From contig NZ_JAUZVY010000002.1 of assembly GCF_030717955.1 (NCBI RefSeq), positions 763,032 through 827,031 of the forward strand: a DNA stretch of 64,000 nucleotides, in the 5' to 3' direction. The stretch's first letter is position 1; every line of letters begins with the position of its first letter. The stretch comes from Alkalimonas delamerensis (GTDB lineage: Bacteria; Pseudomonadota; Gammaproteobacteria; Enterobacterales; Alteromonadaceae). The position numbers and the translations under genes were made by a program. The notes below the pieces were generated by a model that was not told where the DNA came from, did no database searches, and saw nothing but the letters and a program-made list of their open reading frames with translations. This document shows positions 1 through 8,984 of this stretch, in pieces.

Positions 1-1115
1 ACAGAGCGCGGTAATTCTGCGGCCAGCACACGGCCGACACGTTCGATTGCAATGTCCTGGTCCCGATACATCACCTGATTTCCGATCAAAACGGCTTTAT
101 CATCGGTCACCTCGATACTGCGCAGCATGAAACCAGCCTCGCGCCTTAACATCGACGCCAATTGTTGCCGAGCGATCTCTTCATGGCTTCTTACCGGGCT
201 TTCAGTCACCTCACGCGGTGCAGGATCGAGTTTCAGCTGTGATAAGCTATGCAAATCAAAGGTGTAATGAACACCGAATCCAAAGGTGTTGCCGCGCTGA
301 TAATTCAGATTGAAGTCAAAGTTGCCCCACTGGTACAAAGCCCCCGCATTCCAGCGACTGCTTTGCACCATCTCAATGCCTGCACGATCCCGGCTGTAAT
401 CGTTGCCTTCGTACTCAAGCTTTAGACGAAGGGGCTGCCAGGGCGTTTGGTACTCAATCCCCCCAAATAAGGACGATGGCCCTTTGAAAAAGCGCTGGTA
501 GTCGATCTTCCCCCCCTGGCCTGAAAAGCCAGAGGGACGCTCACAAAAAGCATCACTCAGATCGCAAAACGGGTTGCGGGTGTTGCCAGCCGCGCCCAGA
601 TAACCCCAGCCCATCCCCAGGCTTAAATCAACAGGGCCAAAGCGTTTGCTGGCGACTAAAAACTCACTCTCAAAAGTACCGGTGCCGCCAAAGTCGCGAA
701 AACCTACTGCAATCTCAGGCAACCAATAGCTTTCCTGCCACAAGCGAAACTTGGCATCAATGCCTTTATCTTTGTAGGTTTGATCGCCACTGAAACCGGG
801 AAAAGGACTGTAAAGGCGGTTGCGGATATCGGCATAGCGCAACGTCGCTTCCATCCAGGGAAACAACATCAAACTGGCAGTCCAAAAACGATACTCATCG
901 TTATCGCTGTAACCCACTGCCAGTCGACCGTCGCCGGCCATGCGGGCAACCGGAACCTGAATCAAACCCGTGCCACCATGCGAGCCCTGACTGGGCTCGA
1001 CCGCTTGCGCAGGAATAGCAAAGCCTTCTGCAGCATAGCCAAGCGGTGCGGCCAGAGCCAAGGCCAGGGTCGACAATCGAAAAAAAGGAAAGCGCGGTTT
1101 TACAACAATGCTCAT
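1..1115 (-). CDS. gfcD: YjbH/GfcD-family outer-membrane exopolysaccharide protein (3' end outside window)
   Basis: The frame is open from an ATG at 1115 to the window edge, giving about 371 N-terminal residues. It starts with a basic signal peptide ending near GYAAEG and continues with aromatic, glycine-rich stretches expected of beta-strands (for example GMGWGYLGAAG and NTFGFGVHYTFD). The family is about 700 residues, so roughly half is present. YjbH/GfcD proteins are predicted outer-membrane barrels working with GfcB and GfcC in group 4 capsule or exopolysaccharide secretion. Its ATG overlaps the gfcC stop codon by four bases (ATGA). It is the last gene of the gfcABCD-like operon. The family call is firm; the exact polymer it serves is inferred from position. 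Confidence 0.85.
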   Translation of the reverse strand, partial: MSIVVKPRFPFFRLSTLALALAAPLGYAAEGFAIPAQAVEPSQGSHGGTGLIQVPVARMAGDGRLAVGYSDNDEYRFWTASLMLFPWMEATLRYADIRNRLYSPFPGFSGDQTYKDKGIDAKFRLWQESYWLPEIAVGFRDFGGTGTFESEFLVASKRFGPVDLSLGMGWGYLGAAGNTRNPFCDLSDAFCERPSGFSGQGGKIDYQRFFKGPSSLFGGIEYQTPWQPLRLKLEYEGNDYSRDRAGIEMVQSSRWNAGALYQWGNFDFNLNYQRGNTFGFGVHYTFDLHSLSQLKLDPAPREVTESPVRSHEEIARQQLASMLRREAGFMLRSIEVTDDKAVLIGNQVMYRDQDIAIERVGRVLAAELPRS

Positions 1116-1870
1116 GGTGTAATCCTGTGCACAGCAAGCTGAGCAAGTTCTTGATTTAGGTTGCGAAATTCTCTTGGTAAAATACTAGGATGCAACGGAA
1201 AGACAATTAGGCTGCCCGGCATAGCTTCCGCATGTTCTCGGTTCCAGTAAGCGCGGCCCAGCTGTTGCAGCTCGCCATTGGCTTGCACCAGATACAACCA
1301 ACTGGGATCGCTCTGTGCCAATGAAGGGAGCTGCGATAAGTAATCCTGAATGGCAGTTCCTCCCTGATGGGGCAACACACGCTCCTCGCCAATGGCGCCG
1401 GCGAAATAAAGATGTTCTGAGCGGGGCATCACCCGCAAAATGTAGTGGCCCTGCTCCAGCCTTGGGTTGGCAGATGGTTGAATACGTGCCAAATCGTAAT
1501 CCACCCGAACAGGCAATCGCTCTGCCAGCTGCCAGCTCTGAACTTGCTGCCCTAGTGCCTGAACAGCCAATACCTTGGCCGATTCATTACGCATTTGCCA
1601 GTGGGTTTCAAGACGCCTTAGCTGTTGCAAAAAAGCCTGTTGTTGTTGGTTGAGTGTTTCAGACTGACGGAACAAGGCTGCTGCCGGCCAATACAGTTGC
1701 TGAGGTTGCGCAACCTCAGACAGCACCTGTCTAAGCCTTGGCGGCTCGGCAAAGGCGTGCCACTGCACCGATTCGGATTGAATTTGCACAACAACAGCGG
1801 GATCTGCTGCCAACAAAGGACTGCTTACCACGGCCGTTGCCAGTAGCAATCTGCAAAAAATGTTTTTCAT
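1112..1870 (-). CDS. gfcC: GfcC/YjbG-family periplasmic capsule protein
   Basis: This 252-residue protein has a cleavable signal peptide (hydrophobic to about residue 21, then ADPAVVV). Length and order match GfcC/YjbG, a periplasmic protein with tandem beta-grasp domains and an amphipathic C-terminal helix, required for group 4 capsule in E. coli. The C-terminal segment with PGSLIVFPLHPSILP followed by a helix is typical. It overlaps the lipoprotein gene upstream and the barrel gene downstream by four bases each, so the three are almost certainly translated from one message. Its biochemical role is not settled for the family. Confidence 0.85.
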   Translation of the reverse strand: MKNIFCRLLLATAVVSSPLLAADPAVVVQIQSESVQWHAFAEPPRLRQVLSEVAQPQQLYWPAAALFRQSETLNQQQQAFLQQLRRLETHWQMRNESAKVLAVQALGQQVQSWQLAERLPVRVDYDLARIQPSANPRLEQGHYILRVMPRSEHLYFAGAIGEERVLPHQGGTAIQDYLSQLPSLAQSDPSWLYLVQANGELQQLGRAYWNREHAEAMPGSLIVFPLHPSILPREFRNLNQELAQLAVHRITP

Positions 1871-2571
1871 AAAAGGTCCATTGATAGTGCCAGGTCATCC
1901 ATGTCTGCGGCCAGCAAGCGTGCCGCTTCACTAAGCCAGGTAATGTGCAAGACGGGACTATGGGGTGCCATCTGTTGCCGGCTTTGCAGCAACACCCCTG
2001 TAGACTGTTCAAACCAGAACAGGTTCTCAAAAGTGGCGGCTGTTTTTTCGACCTGAACCGCTTCACGAACCAAACGGGTTTGAAAGCGCTGCCCAAGCAC
2101 CTCCAACTCTGCCCCCTGCTCTTCGTGAAAGGTTGAGCGCATCACATAGCCACTTTGCTGACGATACTGCCAATCGGTCACACGCAGCCATTCGCCGCTC
2201 TCAACAGCTGCAGGCCCTTGGCGGATCGGGTCCTCTGCTGTATTGCCAAGATAAGTCAGATCATTACGAAAACCAAGGCTGCGGACGATCCGGCCATGCG
2301 CCATCGTTAACAGAGCACCATCGGACGAAAGCCATTTGTGCTGATCGTGCTCATAAAAAGCCAGCACCATGGTGGCCCTGGGTTGATCATCGACTCGAAT
2401 GTAAATCAGATCGGCTGGTGCCGCCTGTACTTTTTCCAGCGACAGCGTGACATCGTCGGGCGTCGTAAAACCAAGCTGAATGGTATCCCAAAGGGCCGTT
2501 TGGGTAGAGCTGCAACTGGCAAGCAGGAAAGCAACCGATGCAGCCAAGAAAAAATGACCAAGTAGTTTCAT
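1867..2571 (-). CDS. gfcB: GfcB/YjbF-family capsule lipoprotein
   Basis: Lipoprotein signal: a hydrophobic stretch ends in the lipobox LASC, followed by SS, so the mature protein should be lipidated. The body resembles YjbF/GfcB, the outer-membrane lipoprotein partner of GfcC and GfcD. I chose the ATG at 2571. A GTG at 2595 would lie inside the terminator-like hairpin upstream. The Shine-Dalgarno sequence is weak. The gene overlaps gfcC by four bases. Function is inferred from the family and the operon. Confidence 0.82.
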   Translation of the reverse strand: MKLLGHFFLAASVAFLLASCSSTQTALWDTIQLGFTTPDDVTLSLEKVQAAPADLIYIRVDDQPRATMVLAFYEHDQHKWLSSDGALLTMAHGRIVRSLGFRNDLTYLGNTAEDPIRQGPAAVESGEWLRVTDWQYRQQSGYVMRSTFHEEQGAELEVLGQRFQTRLVREAVQVEKTAATFENLFWFEQSTGVLLQSRQQMAPHSPVLHITWLSEAARLLAADMDDLALSMDLL

Positions 2572-2594
2572 GCGAAATCTCTGAGTAGTCTGCA

Positions 2595-2624
2595 CAAAAA
2601 AGCCGCCAGCAGGCGGCTTTTTTT
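2595..2624 (-). terminator. Intrinsic terminator or attenuator between gfcA-like and gfcB
   Basis: An eight-base GC-rich stem (AAGCCGCC with GGCGGCTT) closes an AGCA loop and is flanked by A and T runs, so it could act on either strand. It lies 12 bases after the stop of the small gfcA-like gene and 24 bases before the gfcB start. Partial termination here would raise the first gene's output relative to gfcBCD. Confidence 0.7.
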
Positions 2625-2636
2625 CAGAAGCATCGA

Positions 2637-2984
2637 TTACTGTACGCTGGGAGCGTAAGTAAAGGTTGCCGTAGTGGTGTAAGTGTTGGTACCAGTACCA
2701 GTAGTAATGGTGGTTGTGCCTACACAGAAGCCATCGTCGTTCAGCTCATCATCGCCTTCACAACCAACTACCGGTTCTTCTGGTCCTTCTGGGAGAACGA
2801 TAGTAGAACCACGGCTGTTGCTGATCACAGAGCCAGCAACCAGAAGGCCAACGGCACCGGCTGCAACGCCTTGCGCTACAACAGGTCCTTCAGCACCATC
2901 AGAACCGCCACCAGTGGCTTGATTCGCGGCAGCTGTGCCTGAAACCAGAGCGGCAACAGCAGCGGCTAATAAAATTTTCTTCAT
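2637..2984 (-). CDS. Small secreted Gly/Thr/Ala-rich protein, GfcA/YjbE-like
   Basis: 115 residues with a clear signal peptide (MKKILLAAAVAALVSGTAAA). A low-complexity Gly/Ala segment follows, then an acidic EGPEEPVVGCEGDDELNDDG region with two cysteines (GCEG and GFCV), and a Thr-rich tail. This composition and the position ahead of gfcBCD match YjbE/GfcA, a small threonine-rich protein of unknown role. A good Shine-Dalgarno sequence (GAGGGA) precedes the ATG. The sequence is too simple for a firm homology call; the assignment rests mostly on operon position. Confidence 0.65.
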   Translation of the reverse strand: MKKILLAAAVAALVSGTAAANQATGGGSDGAEGPVVAQGVAAGAVGLLVAGSVISNSRGSTIVLPEGPEEPVVGCEGDDELNDDGFCVGTTTITTGTGTNTYTTTATFTYAPSVQ

Positions 2985-3024
2985 AGAAATCCCTCTATTT
3001 CCCTTAACAGACTCTCAGCCTCTA

Positions 3025-3053
3025 AGCCTACCTGAAAGCTTGAATAACAGCAA
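3025..3053 (-). promoter_or_regulatory. Putative sigma-70 promoter for the gfc operon
   Basis: TTGCTG and TAGGCT are separated by 17 bases, about 40 bases upstream of the gfcA-like ATG. The -10 match is only fair. This is a sequence-pattern call with no further support. Confidence 0.3.
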
Positions 3054-3097
3054 GCACTTCGTAGCCATAAAGGTGTAAATTTAAAGCGATTGCTGCA

Positions 3098-5068
3098 TCA
3101 GGCAGACAATTGATTAACAGACACTTTTGGCTCAACGACCAGCCTGGAAACTGCGGTTTCCCCGACAGATTGACTGCTGGCATCGCGTTGCGCCGCCAGC
3201 ACCAAATCGCTGAGCACCTCAGAGTAGCTGAAATCTATTGGAGCCGCTTTCATGCACTGAATCAGCTCGGCCACGGCAAAGCGATCGCAGCACGACTCCA
3301 GCTTGGCCAGTAAGGCGGCCACCTGTGGCCATTCCAAACTGGCCTCATCGCCGGCCATAATCCGGGGATGCGCAGTTTCTCGGACATTGTGCCCGATGAT
3401 TAGTTCCTCAAAGAGTTTCTCGCCAGGCCGGAGTCCGGTGTAGCGGATCTCAATATCGCCATGCGGATGCTGGGCATCTTTGATTTCCAACCCCATCAGA
3501 TGAATCATCCGGCGTGCCAAATCATCAATCCGAACCGGCTCGCCCATATCCAGCACAAAAACGTCGCCGCCTTTGCCCATAGCACCCGCCTGAATCACCA
3601 GCTGCGCGGCCTCGGTAATGGTCATAAAGTAACGAATAATGTCTTTGTGCGTGACCGTGACCGGCCCACCCCGGCGAATTTGTTCGCGAAACAGCGGCAC
3701 CACAGAGCCGGAGGAACCCAACACATTGCCAAAACGCACCATGCTAAAACGGGTGTTGACATTCGGACGCTGTGCAATGGCCTGCAGCACCAATTCAGCC
3801 ACCCGCTTCGAGGCCCCCATCACATTGGTGGGCCGCACCGCTTTGTCGGTGGAAATCAGCACAAAAGTTTCTATCCCAGCCGCAATGGCCGCCTCGGCCG
3901 CATAACAGGTGCCGAACACATTGTTGCGCACCCCTTCAACCACATTAAACTCGACCATAGGCACATGTTTGTAAGCAGCGGCATGGTAAACGGTTTGCAC
4001 GCCAAAACTTTGCATCACCGTTTGCAATCGCTTCCGGTCCTGCACCGTGCCTAAAATGGTTCGCAGCTCAACATCCAGTTTGTCACGCTCAATCAACAGC
4101 CGCAGTTCCTGCTCAATGCTGTAGGCGGCAAACTCCGACAACTCAAACAGCACCAGCATGCTGGGTTCATTTTTTAAGATTTGGCGACACAACTCCGAAC
4201 CAATGGATCCACCAGCACCAGTCACCATCACCACTTTGCTTTGGATGTTGGCGTGCATCAACTTCAGTTTGGGCGCTTCCGGGTCACGCCCCAGTAAGTC
4301 TTCAATTTTGACATCCTGCAGTTCATCAATGCGCATATCGCCATTGACCAACTCATTCATACCTGGCACCGACTGCACTGGCACCGGCAACGACTCCAGC
4401 GCATCCAGCACCTCTCGACGCCGCACCCGGCTGGCCGATGGCAATGCCAGCAAAACCCGTTGAATATTTTGCGTTTTAATCAATAAGGCTATGCTTTGCG
4501 GGTTGCCCACTGGCATCCCCAGAATGGTCGATTTTTGCAGGGTCGAATCGTCGTCGACAAAAAGGATCGGATGGTACTGATCGCCATTGATCAGCGCCTG
4601 CGCCAGTTGGCGGCCCGAGGAACCAGCGCCGTAAATTAGCACCCGCTCTTTTAACGCATTGTTCATTTGCACCAAAAACATCCGGGCCAATAAACGCGAG
4701 CCGGAACACAGCAACATGGCCAGAAGCGCATAAACAAAAATCAGATTGCCCTTATCTTCCACCCCAAACAAGCCAAAAAAGACACTGATCACCAGGGCGC
4801 CACCCACAATGCCTGCCAGCACAGCGCCGAAGGCGTGCTGACCGATGTAGCGGATCACCGCCCGGTACAGGCCCAGCTTGGTAAAGGTGACTAAGGTCAG
4901 AGGGACTGAAATAGCAAAAGCTAACGCAATTTCAGGGATATGGCCGCGAATGCCATTTTGCGTCAGCAGGTAAGCTGAAATCATTGCAAAAATAAGAAAA
5001 ACTACATCGGCAATAACCGAAAAGACGCGTTTAACCGGCCGTGGCAAAGATAAAAGCCAAGCTAACAT
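3098..5068 (-). CDS. Membrane nucleotide-sugar 4,6-dehydratase/epimerase (WbpM/FlaA1/CapD family)
   Basis: 656 residues. About four transmembrane helices occupy the first 140 residues, then a CoA-binding-like Rossmann domain (GAGSSGRQ) and a catalytic short-chain dehydrogenase domain (GAGGSIGSEL). The motifs STDKAV, NVMGASK and RFGNVLGSSGS are characteristic of WbpM/PglF-type UDP-GlcNAc 4,6-dehydratases. The probable product is UDP-4-keto-6-deoxy-GlcNAc at the inner face of the membrane, which the neighbouring aminotransferase could use. Full length for the family. The exact sugar cannot be read from the sequence. Confidence 0.9.
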   Translation of the reverse strand: MLAWLLSLPRPVKRVFSVIADVVFLIFAMISAYLLTQNGIRGHIPEIALAFAISVPLTLVTFTKLGLYRAVIRYIGQHAFGAVLAGIVGGALVISVFFGLFGVEDKGNLIFVYALLAMLLCSGSRLLARMFLVQMNNALKERVLIYGAGSSGRQLAQALINGDQYHPILFVDDDSTLQKSTILGMPVGNPQSIALLIKTQNIQRVLLALPSASRVRRREVLDALESLPVPVQSVPGMNELVNGDMRIDELQDVKIEDLLGRDPEAPKLKLMHANIQSKVVMVTGAGGSIGSELCRQILKNEPSMLVLFELSEFAAYSIEQELRLLIERDKLDVELRTILGTVQDRKRLQTVMQSFGVQTVYHAAAYKHVPMVEFNVVEGVRNNVFGTCYAAEAAIAAGIETFVLISTDKAVRPTNVMGASKRVAELVLQAIAQRPNVNTRFSMVRFGNVLGSSGSVVPLFREQIRRGGPVTVTHKDIIRYFMTITEAAQLVIQAGAMGKGGDVFVLDMGEPVRIDDLARRMIHLMGLEIKDAQHPHGDIEIRYTGLRPGEKLFEELIIGHNVRETAHPRIMAGDEASLEWPQVAALLAKLESCCDRFAVAELIQCMKAAPIDFSYSEVLSDLVLAAQRDASSQSVGETAVSRLVVEPKVSVNQLSA

Positions 5069-5118
5069 GAAAAAATTCCTTAACGGGACTGGTCGTAAAC
5101 AGCAGTCAAAGTTGTACC

Positions 5119-5147
5119 AGTATAGCGCATTCCTTGGTATTTATTAA
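5119..5147 (-). promoter_or_regulatory. Putative internal promoter for the dehydratase gene
   Basis: TTAATA and TATACT are spaced by 17 bases. The -35 box overlaps the stop codon of the aminotransferase gene. The 75-base gap here breaks the otherwise overlapping gene chain, which makes an internal promoter plausible. Confidence 0.4.
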
Positions 5148-6322
5148 GTTTTGCTTGCCTGAGCCACCACAATCGCCAATTGCTGCGCACAAAATTCGAT
5201 TTGCTGCTCGCTGATGGTTGGGTGCACCAACAGCATTAAACTGGTTTCTCCCAACTCACGCGCATTGGGCAACGGCTGTGCCGGACGCCATGGCGTATTG
5301 GCAAAGGCCTGCTCCAGATAGACCTCACTGCAGCTGCCCTGATAACAAGGCACACCGGCAGCCATTAAAGCGTCGCAAAGACGATCCCGGCTCCAGCCTT
5401 CGGCCAGCAGCTCAGTCCGGACAAAAAAATAATGCTTGTAGCAAGCATGAATCGCGTCCTCCGGCACCTGAACCTGCCGCAGCAAAGGCAAGGAGGCGAC
5501 GGCCTTGTCCAGCTCAGCAGCCAGTTGCCGCCGGCGCGCACTCCACTCAGGCATCCGCTGCAATTGGATGCGTCCCAACACAGCTTGCATCTCGGTCATC
5601 CGCCAGTTGTGCCCAAAACTGTGATGCAACCAACGAAAGCCGGGTGGATGGGACTGATGGTAGACCGCATCAAAACTTTTGCCGTGATCTTTCAACGACC
5701 ACAGCCGTTGCCACAGTGCCTCATCCCTGGTGGTGACCATACCACCCTCACCCCCTGTGGTCATAATTTTATCCTGACAAAACGACCAGGCAGCCACATG
5801 ACCGAAAGAACCGACCGAACGCCCCTGATAGCGGGCACCATGCGCCTGAGCACAATCCTCAATCACCCAAAGACCATGCTGATTGGCAAGCGCCATGATG
5901 GCATCCATCTCGGCAGGCATGCCCGCCAGATGCACCACCACAATGGCCTTGGTGTTCGGACCTATCATCGGGGCTATGGTGTCGGCACTCAGGTTCTGAC
6001 TGTTCAAATCGACATCGGCAAAAACCGGGGTCGCGCCGGCATTGACCACAGCAGAAACCGTCGCAATAAAGGTACGGGGCGGCACGATGACTTCATCACC
6101 GGCGCCAAGCTCCAGTGCTTGCAGGGCAGCATCCAGTGCCAGGGTGCCATTGGCAACGGCCACCGCATAATCGCAGTCGCAAAAAGCAGCAAACTCCTGC
6201 TCAAACAAACGGCCATGCTCACCTGTCCAGTAATTGACCTTGTTTGACAACAGCACTTGCCGCACCGCATCCGCCTCTTCATCGGTAAAACTTGGCCAGG
6301 GTGCCAGCTCGGTAGTTAGCAT
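5144..6322 (-). CDS. DegT/DnrJ/EryC1/StrS-family PLP sugar aminotransferase
   Basis: 392 residues, the usual family length. The cofactor lysine is in SFCQDKIMTTGGEGGM; the GTLALDAAL and GDEVIVPPRTF segments and the ED-C-AQAHGA motif are also present. These enzymes aminate 4-keto or 3-keto nucleotide sugars. The adjacent WbpM-type dehydratase suggests it makes a UDP-4-amino-4,6-dideoxy-HexNAc, as PglE does. No acetyltransferase of the PglD type is seen next to it. It overlaps the phosphoglycosyltransferase gene by seven bases. Confidence 0.9.
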   Translation of the reverse strand: MLTTELAPWPSFTDEEADAVRQVLLSNKVNYWTGEHGRLFEQEFAAFCDCDYAVAVANGTLALDAALQALELGAGDEVIVPPRTFIATVSAVVNAGATPVFADVDLNSQNLSADTIAPMIGPNTKAIVVVHLAGMPAEMDAIMALANQHGLWVIEDCAQAHGARYQGRSVGSFGHVAAWSFCQDKIMTTGGEGGMVTTRDEALWQRLWSLKDHGKSFDAVYHQSHPPGFRWLHHSFGHNWRMTEMQAVLGRIQLQRMPEWSARRRQLAAELDKAVASLPLLRQVQVPEDAIHACYKHYFFVRTELLAEGWSRDRLCDALMAAGVPCYQGSCSEVYLEQAFANTPWRPAQPLPNARELGETSLMLLVHPTISEQQIEFCAQQLAIVVAQASKT

Positions 6323-6951
6323 GCTTCAAATCTCCGGTTCAGGCGCTCAGCCAGGCTGGGCACCAGGGTCGCGGCCAGGCACAGCAGATCCAGGCCCAGG
6401 CTGTAGTGCCGGTAATAGGCCAGATTGATCCGCACTTTGTCGGGCCAGATAACTTTGTCGTTGTAGGCTTGAGCATCGGGAACGGCAGACAACAGTGTTT
6501 CTTCGTGCCGGTACTTAATGGAGGCTGGCCCGGTGATGCCCGGTCGCAATTGCAAAATAAGACGCGCCTCGCCTTGCAGCAAATCAGCATAGCCCGGCAC
6601 ATCCGGCCTGGGTCCAACCAGGCTCATCTGGCCACGCAGCACATTCCAGAGTTGCGGCAGCTCATCCAGCTTAAAACGCCGGAACAACCGGCCACTGCGG
6701 GTGATGGCGCCAGTGCAGCTGGCGGTAATGCTGCTACGCTCGCCAGTGGCATCGTGCATGGTTTTGATTTTGTACACCCAAAATGGCTGGCCAAAACGGC
6801 CAATCCGACGCTGGGCAAAGATCCCCTGGCTGCGGGTTTCAATACTGGCAATCAGCCAGCACAGCAGCAGCAACCAGCCAAACAGCAGCAGCAACACCAC
6901 CGCCGATAACAGATCCAAACTACGCTTTATGACAGCCTGACGAGAGGTCAA
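6316..6951 (-). CDS. Monotopic phosphoglycosyl transferase (PglC/WcaJ C-terminal type)
   Basis: 211 residues with one N-terminal hydrophobic re-entrant helix. The core is bacterial sugar transferase: the catalytic Asp-Glu pair is in FKLDELPQLWNVL, followed by MSLVGPRPD and LRPGITG. It is the short, PglC-like form without the extra four membrane helices of WbaP. It transfers a sugar-1-phosphate from a UDP-sugar to undecaprenyl phosphate, so it is a candidate initiator of the repeat unit, using the product of the preceding enzymes. Confidence 0.9.
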   Translation of the reverse strand: MTSRQAVIKRSLDLLSAVVLLLLFGWLLLLCWLIASIETRSQGIFAQRRIGRFGQPFWVYKIKTMHDATGERSSITASCTGAITRSGRLFRRFKLDELPQLWNVLRGQMSLVGPRPDVPGYADLLQGEARLILQLRPGITGPASIKYRHEETLLSAVPDAQAYNDKVIWPDKVRINLAYYRHYSLGLDLLCLAATLVPSLAERLNRRFEAC

Positions 6952-6962
6952 GGGCAGAACTC

Positions 6963-8984
6963 CTAAAACTTGTTCAATGCGATCAGCTTACGCAGCCAGA
7001 GCCGCCACCAGGGCGCTTGGCTGCCTTGCTGCTGACGTTGCTGCTGCATTTGCAAAATCACCTGCTCCGGGCTGGCGTACGCCTTGGTGCGCTGACACAG
7101 ATAGCAGGGGTACAGAATCAGCGTGGCTGCCACCAACTCCGCCAGACTGCGCGAACGACCACGGCGGGCATGAGGATAGCGATCCTCGGTCAGACCCCAA
7201 CCGGCATAAAATGGCTGGCCATAACACACCACTTTGCGCTGCCGCAGCAAGGCTTCAAAGCCGGTGAGCGAGGTCAGGGTATGGACTTCGTCCACCAGCG
7301 ACAACAAGTGCGCCATGTCTTCTGCCAGCACCACCTCATTGCAGTACTGACTGGCCTGCTGCTCGGCACTGCCGGCTACCCGCAAACCGGCCTGCACATC
7401 CGGGTGCGGCTTGTAGACCAGCCAGGCGTCCGGGTTGGCCTGCCGTACCGCCTGAATCAAAGCCAGGTTGGTTTTTAACTGCGGCGATCCCAGCTCAATG
7501 GACGCATCGGACTCGACCTGGCCCGGAATCAGAAGAACCCGCTTCGCCCCCGCAGGCCGTTGCCAGCTGCTGTGGCCCTGATTGTACTTGGTCACTTTGC
7601 TTTGCAGCAAGAGTGCAATCAAGCGCTCGGCTCTTGCCAGCAGCTCGGGGGCAAAGTCATGCTGTTGCAGCAAGCTTTCCAGTGCCGATGGCCGGGTCGC
7701 ATCGTAATAGATGCCTTCGCAGTCCAACACCCAGGAAGCCGGACGAATCAAATCCGCTCCCAAGCCCACCGAGCGAATAAAGCCATCTTCAATATGCAAC
7801 AAAGGCCCGCTGTGCTGCTGCGCTTGCTTCACCCCCCACACGGCCAGCGGTAAGGCCGGGTCGCGCTCTGATGGCTGCTGGATAAACTCCAGCCGGCTGC
7901 CTGCCAGAAACTGCTTGAGCACCGGCTTTTTCCAGCGCGGTATCCGCCAGGCCTGCAATCGCTGTGGAAAGCGCTCACGCTGCTGACGTTGCAACGCCAG
8001 CCAGCCCAACAAGGTCTCGACCTCACAGGGCTGCTCGGTGACGGGATCCCGGTAACGGGGGTAGTCAATCAGCGCCGCGTGAATGAGCTGCTGCAGCGAA
8101 ACCGGCTGCCGCCGCTCTGGTGCCGGCAGCGCATCCTCGGTCAGCCCCCAGCCGGCATAAAAGGGCATGCCAAAGGTGTGCACTGGTTTTTGCCACAGCA
8201 GCGCTTCAAACCCCATTTGCGAGGTGACACAAAAGACCGCACTGGCCGCTTGCAGCAAAGACGCCGGATGAGCATCGTCGGCCAGCAGCTGCACACGCTG
8301 GGACTGAGCCGGCGTTAAGCGCTGCTCCAGCCCATCAAAATGGCCCTGCTTTTTACCGGTCAACACATCGGGGTGAACTTTCAATACCACCTGATGCTCA
8401 GGGTAACGCACCAGCGCTGCCTGCAACATCTGCCAAAAGCTGTCGGCACTGGCTTGGCCATAGCGGATGGAGGCATCGCCAAAGGTTTGATCCACCACCA
8501 ACACAAAAGGATCAGCTGGCAGAACCGGCAAATCCCGGTTGTGGTTGTACTTGGAGACACGCCCCTGCTGCCAGGCCTGCTGCAAAGCGTCGGCACGCGC
8601 ATGCTGCGCCGCCGTTAACGGCTGGCGAACAAGCCGCTCCAGCCGCGACGGAGCCGCTGCATCGTAGTAGATGCCTTCGTCATCCAGCACCACCGAGTAA
8701 GGCGGGCCATGCAGCCCCAGCTCCAACGAACGTAAAAAACCATCCTCCAACCGCAAAATCGGTAAGGCATGACGGGCGGCATAACGCTCCCCTTTGACCG
8801 CGGACGGTTTCTTACCCCAGACCAAAACCGCATCGCTCTGTGGACTCAAAAGCCGAAACCGGCCGGCATAACGTACCTGAGCGCCCTGCAGAAAATCGGT
8901 TAAACCCGGTAAGCTGGCCAACACCGGCGATAAGGTCAGCAATCGATGGCTGGCGCCAAGTGTTTCAGGACAGAGGGCTGCCAT
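6963..8984 (-). CDS. kpsC: KpsC, capsule polysaccharide beta-Kdo transferase (two modules)
   Basis: 673 residues from the ATG at 8984, which overlaps the upstream stop codon (TGATG). A longer upstream reading is rejected because it lies in the preceding gene. Two homologous glycosyltransferase modules are visible. The N-terminal one has LRLEDGFLRS, FGDASIRYG and LKVHPDVLTG. The C-terminal one has HIEDGFIRSVGLG, GQVESDASIE and YKPHPDVQAG. In group 2 capsules KpsC builds the poly-Kdo linker on lysophosphatidylglycerol at the cytoplasmic face. The partner KpsS and the Kdo-supply genes kpsF and kpsU are not in the window. Confidence 0.92.
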   Translation of the reverse strand: MAALCPETLGASHRLLTLSPVLASLPGLTDFLQGAQVRYAGRFRLLSPQSDAVLVWGKKPSAVKGERYAARHALPILRLEDGFLRSLELGLHGPPYSVVLDDEGIYYDAAAPSRLERLVRQPLTAAQHARADALQQAWQQGRVSKYNHNRDLPVLPADPFVLVVDQTFGDASIRYGQASADSFWQMLQAALVRYPEHQVVLKVHPDVLTGKKQGHFDGLEQRLTPAQSQRVQLLADDAHPASLLQAASAVFCVTSQMGFEALLWQKPVHTFGMPFYAGWGLTEDALPAPERRQPVSLQQLIHAALIDYPRYRDPVTEQPCEVETLLGWLALQRQQRERFPQRLQAWRIPRWKKPVLKQFLAGSRLEFIQQPSERDPALPLAVWGVKQAQQHSGPLLHIEDGFIRSVGLGADLIRPASWVLDCEGIYYDATRPSALESLLQQHDFAPELLARAERLIALLLQSKVTKYNQGHSSWQRPAGAKRVLLIPGQVESDASIELGSPQLKTNLALIQAVRQANPDAWLVYKPHPDVQAGLRVAGSAEQQASQYCNEVVLAEDMAHLLSLVDEVHTLTSLTGFEALLRQRKVVCYGQPFYAGWGLTEDRYPHARRGRSRSLAELVAATLILYPCYLCQRTKAYASPEQVILQMQQQRQQQGSQAPWWRLWLRKLIALNKF

